Shown here: positions 5,163 to 5,633 of the stretch, piece after piece
Layout of the letters: each line of letters opens with the position of its first letter
Position numbering within the stretch: the first letter of the stretch is position 1
From: DASQWP01 sp050697555
Lineage (GTDB): Bacteria; Actinomycetota; Thermoleophilia; Gaiellales; Gaiellaceae
Assembly (NCBI GenBank): GCA_050697555.1
Contig: JBOHAD010000118.1
Coordinates: 1 to 5,633 of the forward strand
DNA length: 5,633 nt
Direction: 5' to 3'
The notes under the pieces: generated by a model
Databases searched by the model: none
Seen by the model: the letters and a program-made list of their open reading frames with translations, nothing else
What the model was told of the DNA's origin: nothing
Made by a program: the position numbers and the translations under genes

Positions 5163-5633
5163 CTAGGCCGCAGCCAGGCTGTGCCGCCGGAAGAAGTCGA
5201 TCACGACCCGGTTGTGCTCCTCGGAGTTGTCGAAGATCGTCGAGTGGCCCGAACCCCGGATGACGTGCTTCTCCGCGTCGGGAATGCCCTCGTAGATCGC
5301 CTCCTGGCCGGCTCCCTCCGGGCCCTGGTCCCAGGGCGTCATCACGTCCTCGTCGCCCCCGAGAACGAGCGCGGGAGCCCCGATCTTCGGCAGCCAGCCG
5401 GTCACGTCCATGTCGCACATGGCCTGACAGGCCGCCGAGAAGACCTCGAGGTCGTTCGACTCGCGCAGGATCCGCTGCGTGTTGTCGATGGCGGCAGACG
5501 CGTCGGCGGCTTCGAGAAACGACCTCGAGAACGCCTGCCACGCAATCAGCTCCGCGAGCGTGCGGCTGCCGGGTCCGTCCGGGTCCATGCGCGCGATGTC
5601 GATCCAGTTCCTGAAGACGAGGCGGCCGGCGTG
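5163..5633 (-). CDS. alpha/beta-hydrolase fold protein, C-terminal part (enters from right edge)
   Basis: The reading frame is open to the window edge, giving 156 visible residues with no true start; the Met encoded at 5588 is internal to the fold. Residues 82-101 of the fragment (PKIGAPALVLGGDEDVMTPW) match the strand and turn carrying the triad acid of lipases, lactonases and haloperoxidase-like hydrolases, with Asp96 as candidate acid. GSGHSTIFD at 127-135 supplies the catalytic His130. The preceding part (about 10-80) is helical and fits a cap or lid domain. The nucleophile elbow lies outside the window. The exact reaction cannot be told; esterase, enol-lactonase and C-C hydrolase are all possible. 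It points the same way as the transporter operon but is separated from it by 267 bases containing a promoter, so it probably belongs to another transcription unit. Confidence 0.88.
   Translation of the reverse strand, partial: HAGRLVFRNWIDIARMDPDGPGSRTLAELIAWQAFSRSFLEAADASAAIDNTQRILRESNDLEVFSAACQAMCDMDVTGWLPKIGAPALVLGGDEDVMTPWDQGPEGAGQEAIYEGIPDAEKHVIRGSGHSTIFDNSEEHNRVVIDFFRRHSLAAA

Overview
The window is strongly GC-rich bacterial DNA with strong Shine-Dalgarno sites, two GTG starts on well-supported genes and a Tat-type lipoprotein binding protein. This combination suggests an actinobacterium, perhaps of the Thermoleophilia/Rubrobacter type. That placement is an impression from style; no marker gene is present. 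Every gene I can support lies on the minus strand, so the window reads biologically from right to left.

Right edge (5163-5633): the C-terminal part of an alpha/beta-hydrolase that enters from outside the window. A 267-base intergenic region follows (4896-5162). It carries a good sigma70-type promoter (TTGACT, 17-bp spacer, TATACA), a GntR-like palindrome over its -10 box, and a predicted leader of about 108 nt.

Centre (468-4895): a complete four-gene ABC importer of the spermidine/putrescine-type architecture (PotD/PotA/PotB/PotC-like). The order is Tat-lipoprotein binding protein, ATPase, first permease, second permease. Genes are 15 bases apart, overlap slightly, or share one base (TGATG), as expected of one operon. 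A perfect 13-bp inverted repeat lies inside the first codons of the ATPase gene.

Left edge (1-445): the N-terminal half of an L-asparaginase-family amidohydrolase starts 22 bases after the last permease, has no signal peptide, and runs off the window.

Working model (inference): one transcript makes a high-affinity importer plus a cytoplasmic amidohydrolase acting on what is imported. By similarity the importer would be called a polyamine system. However, the acidic residues that bind spermidine in E. coli PotD appear to be missing, and the neighbour is an asparaginase. The real cargo may therefore be an amide-bearing amino acid or conjugate. I see no CRISPR array, RNA gene, phage or transposon signature.
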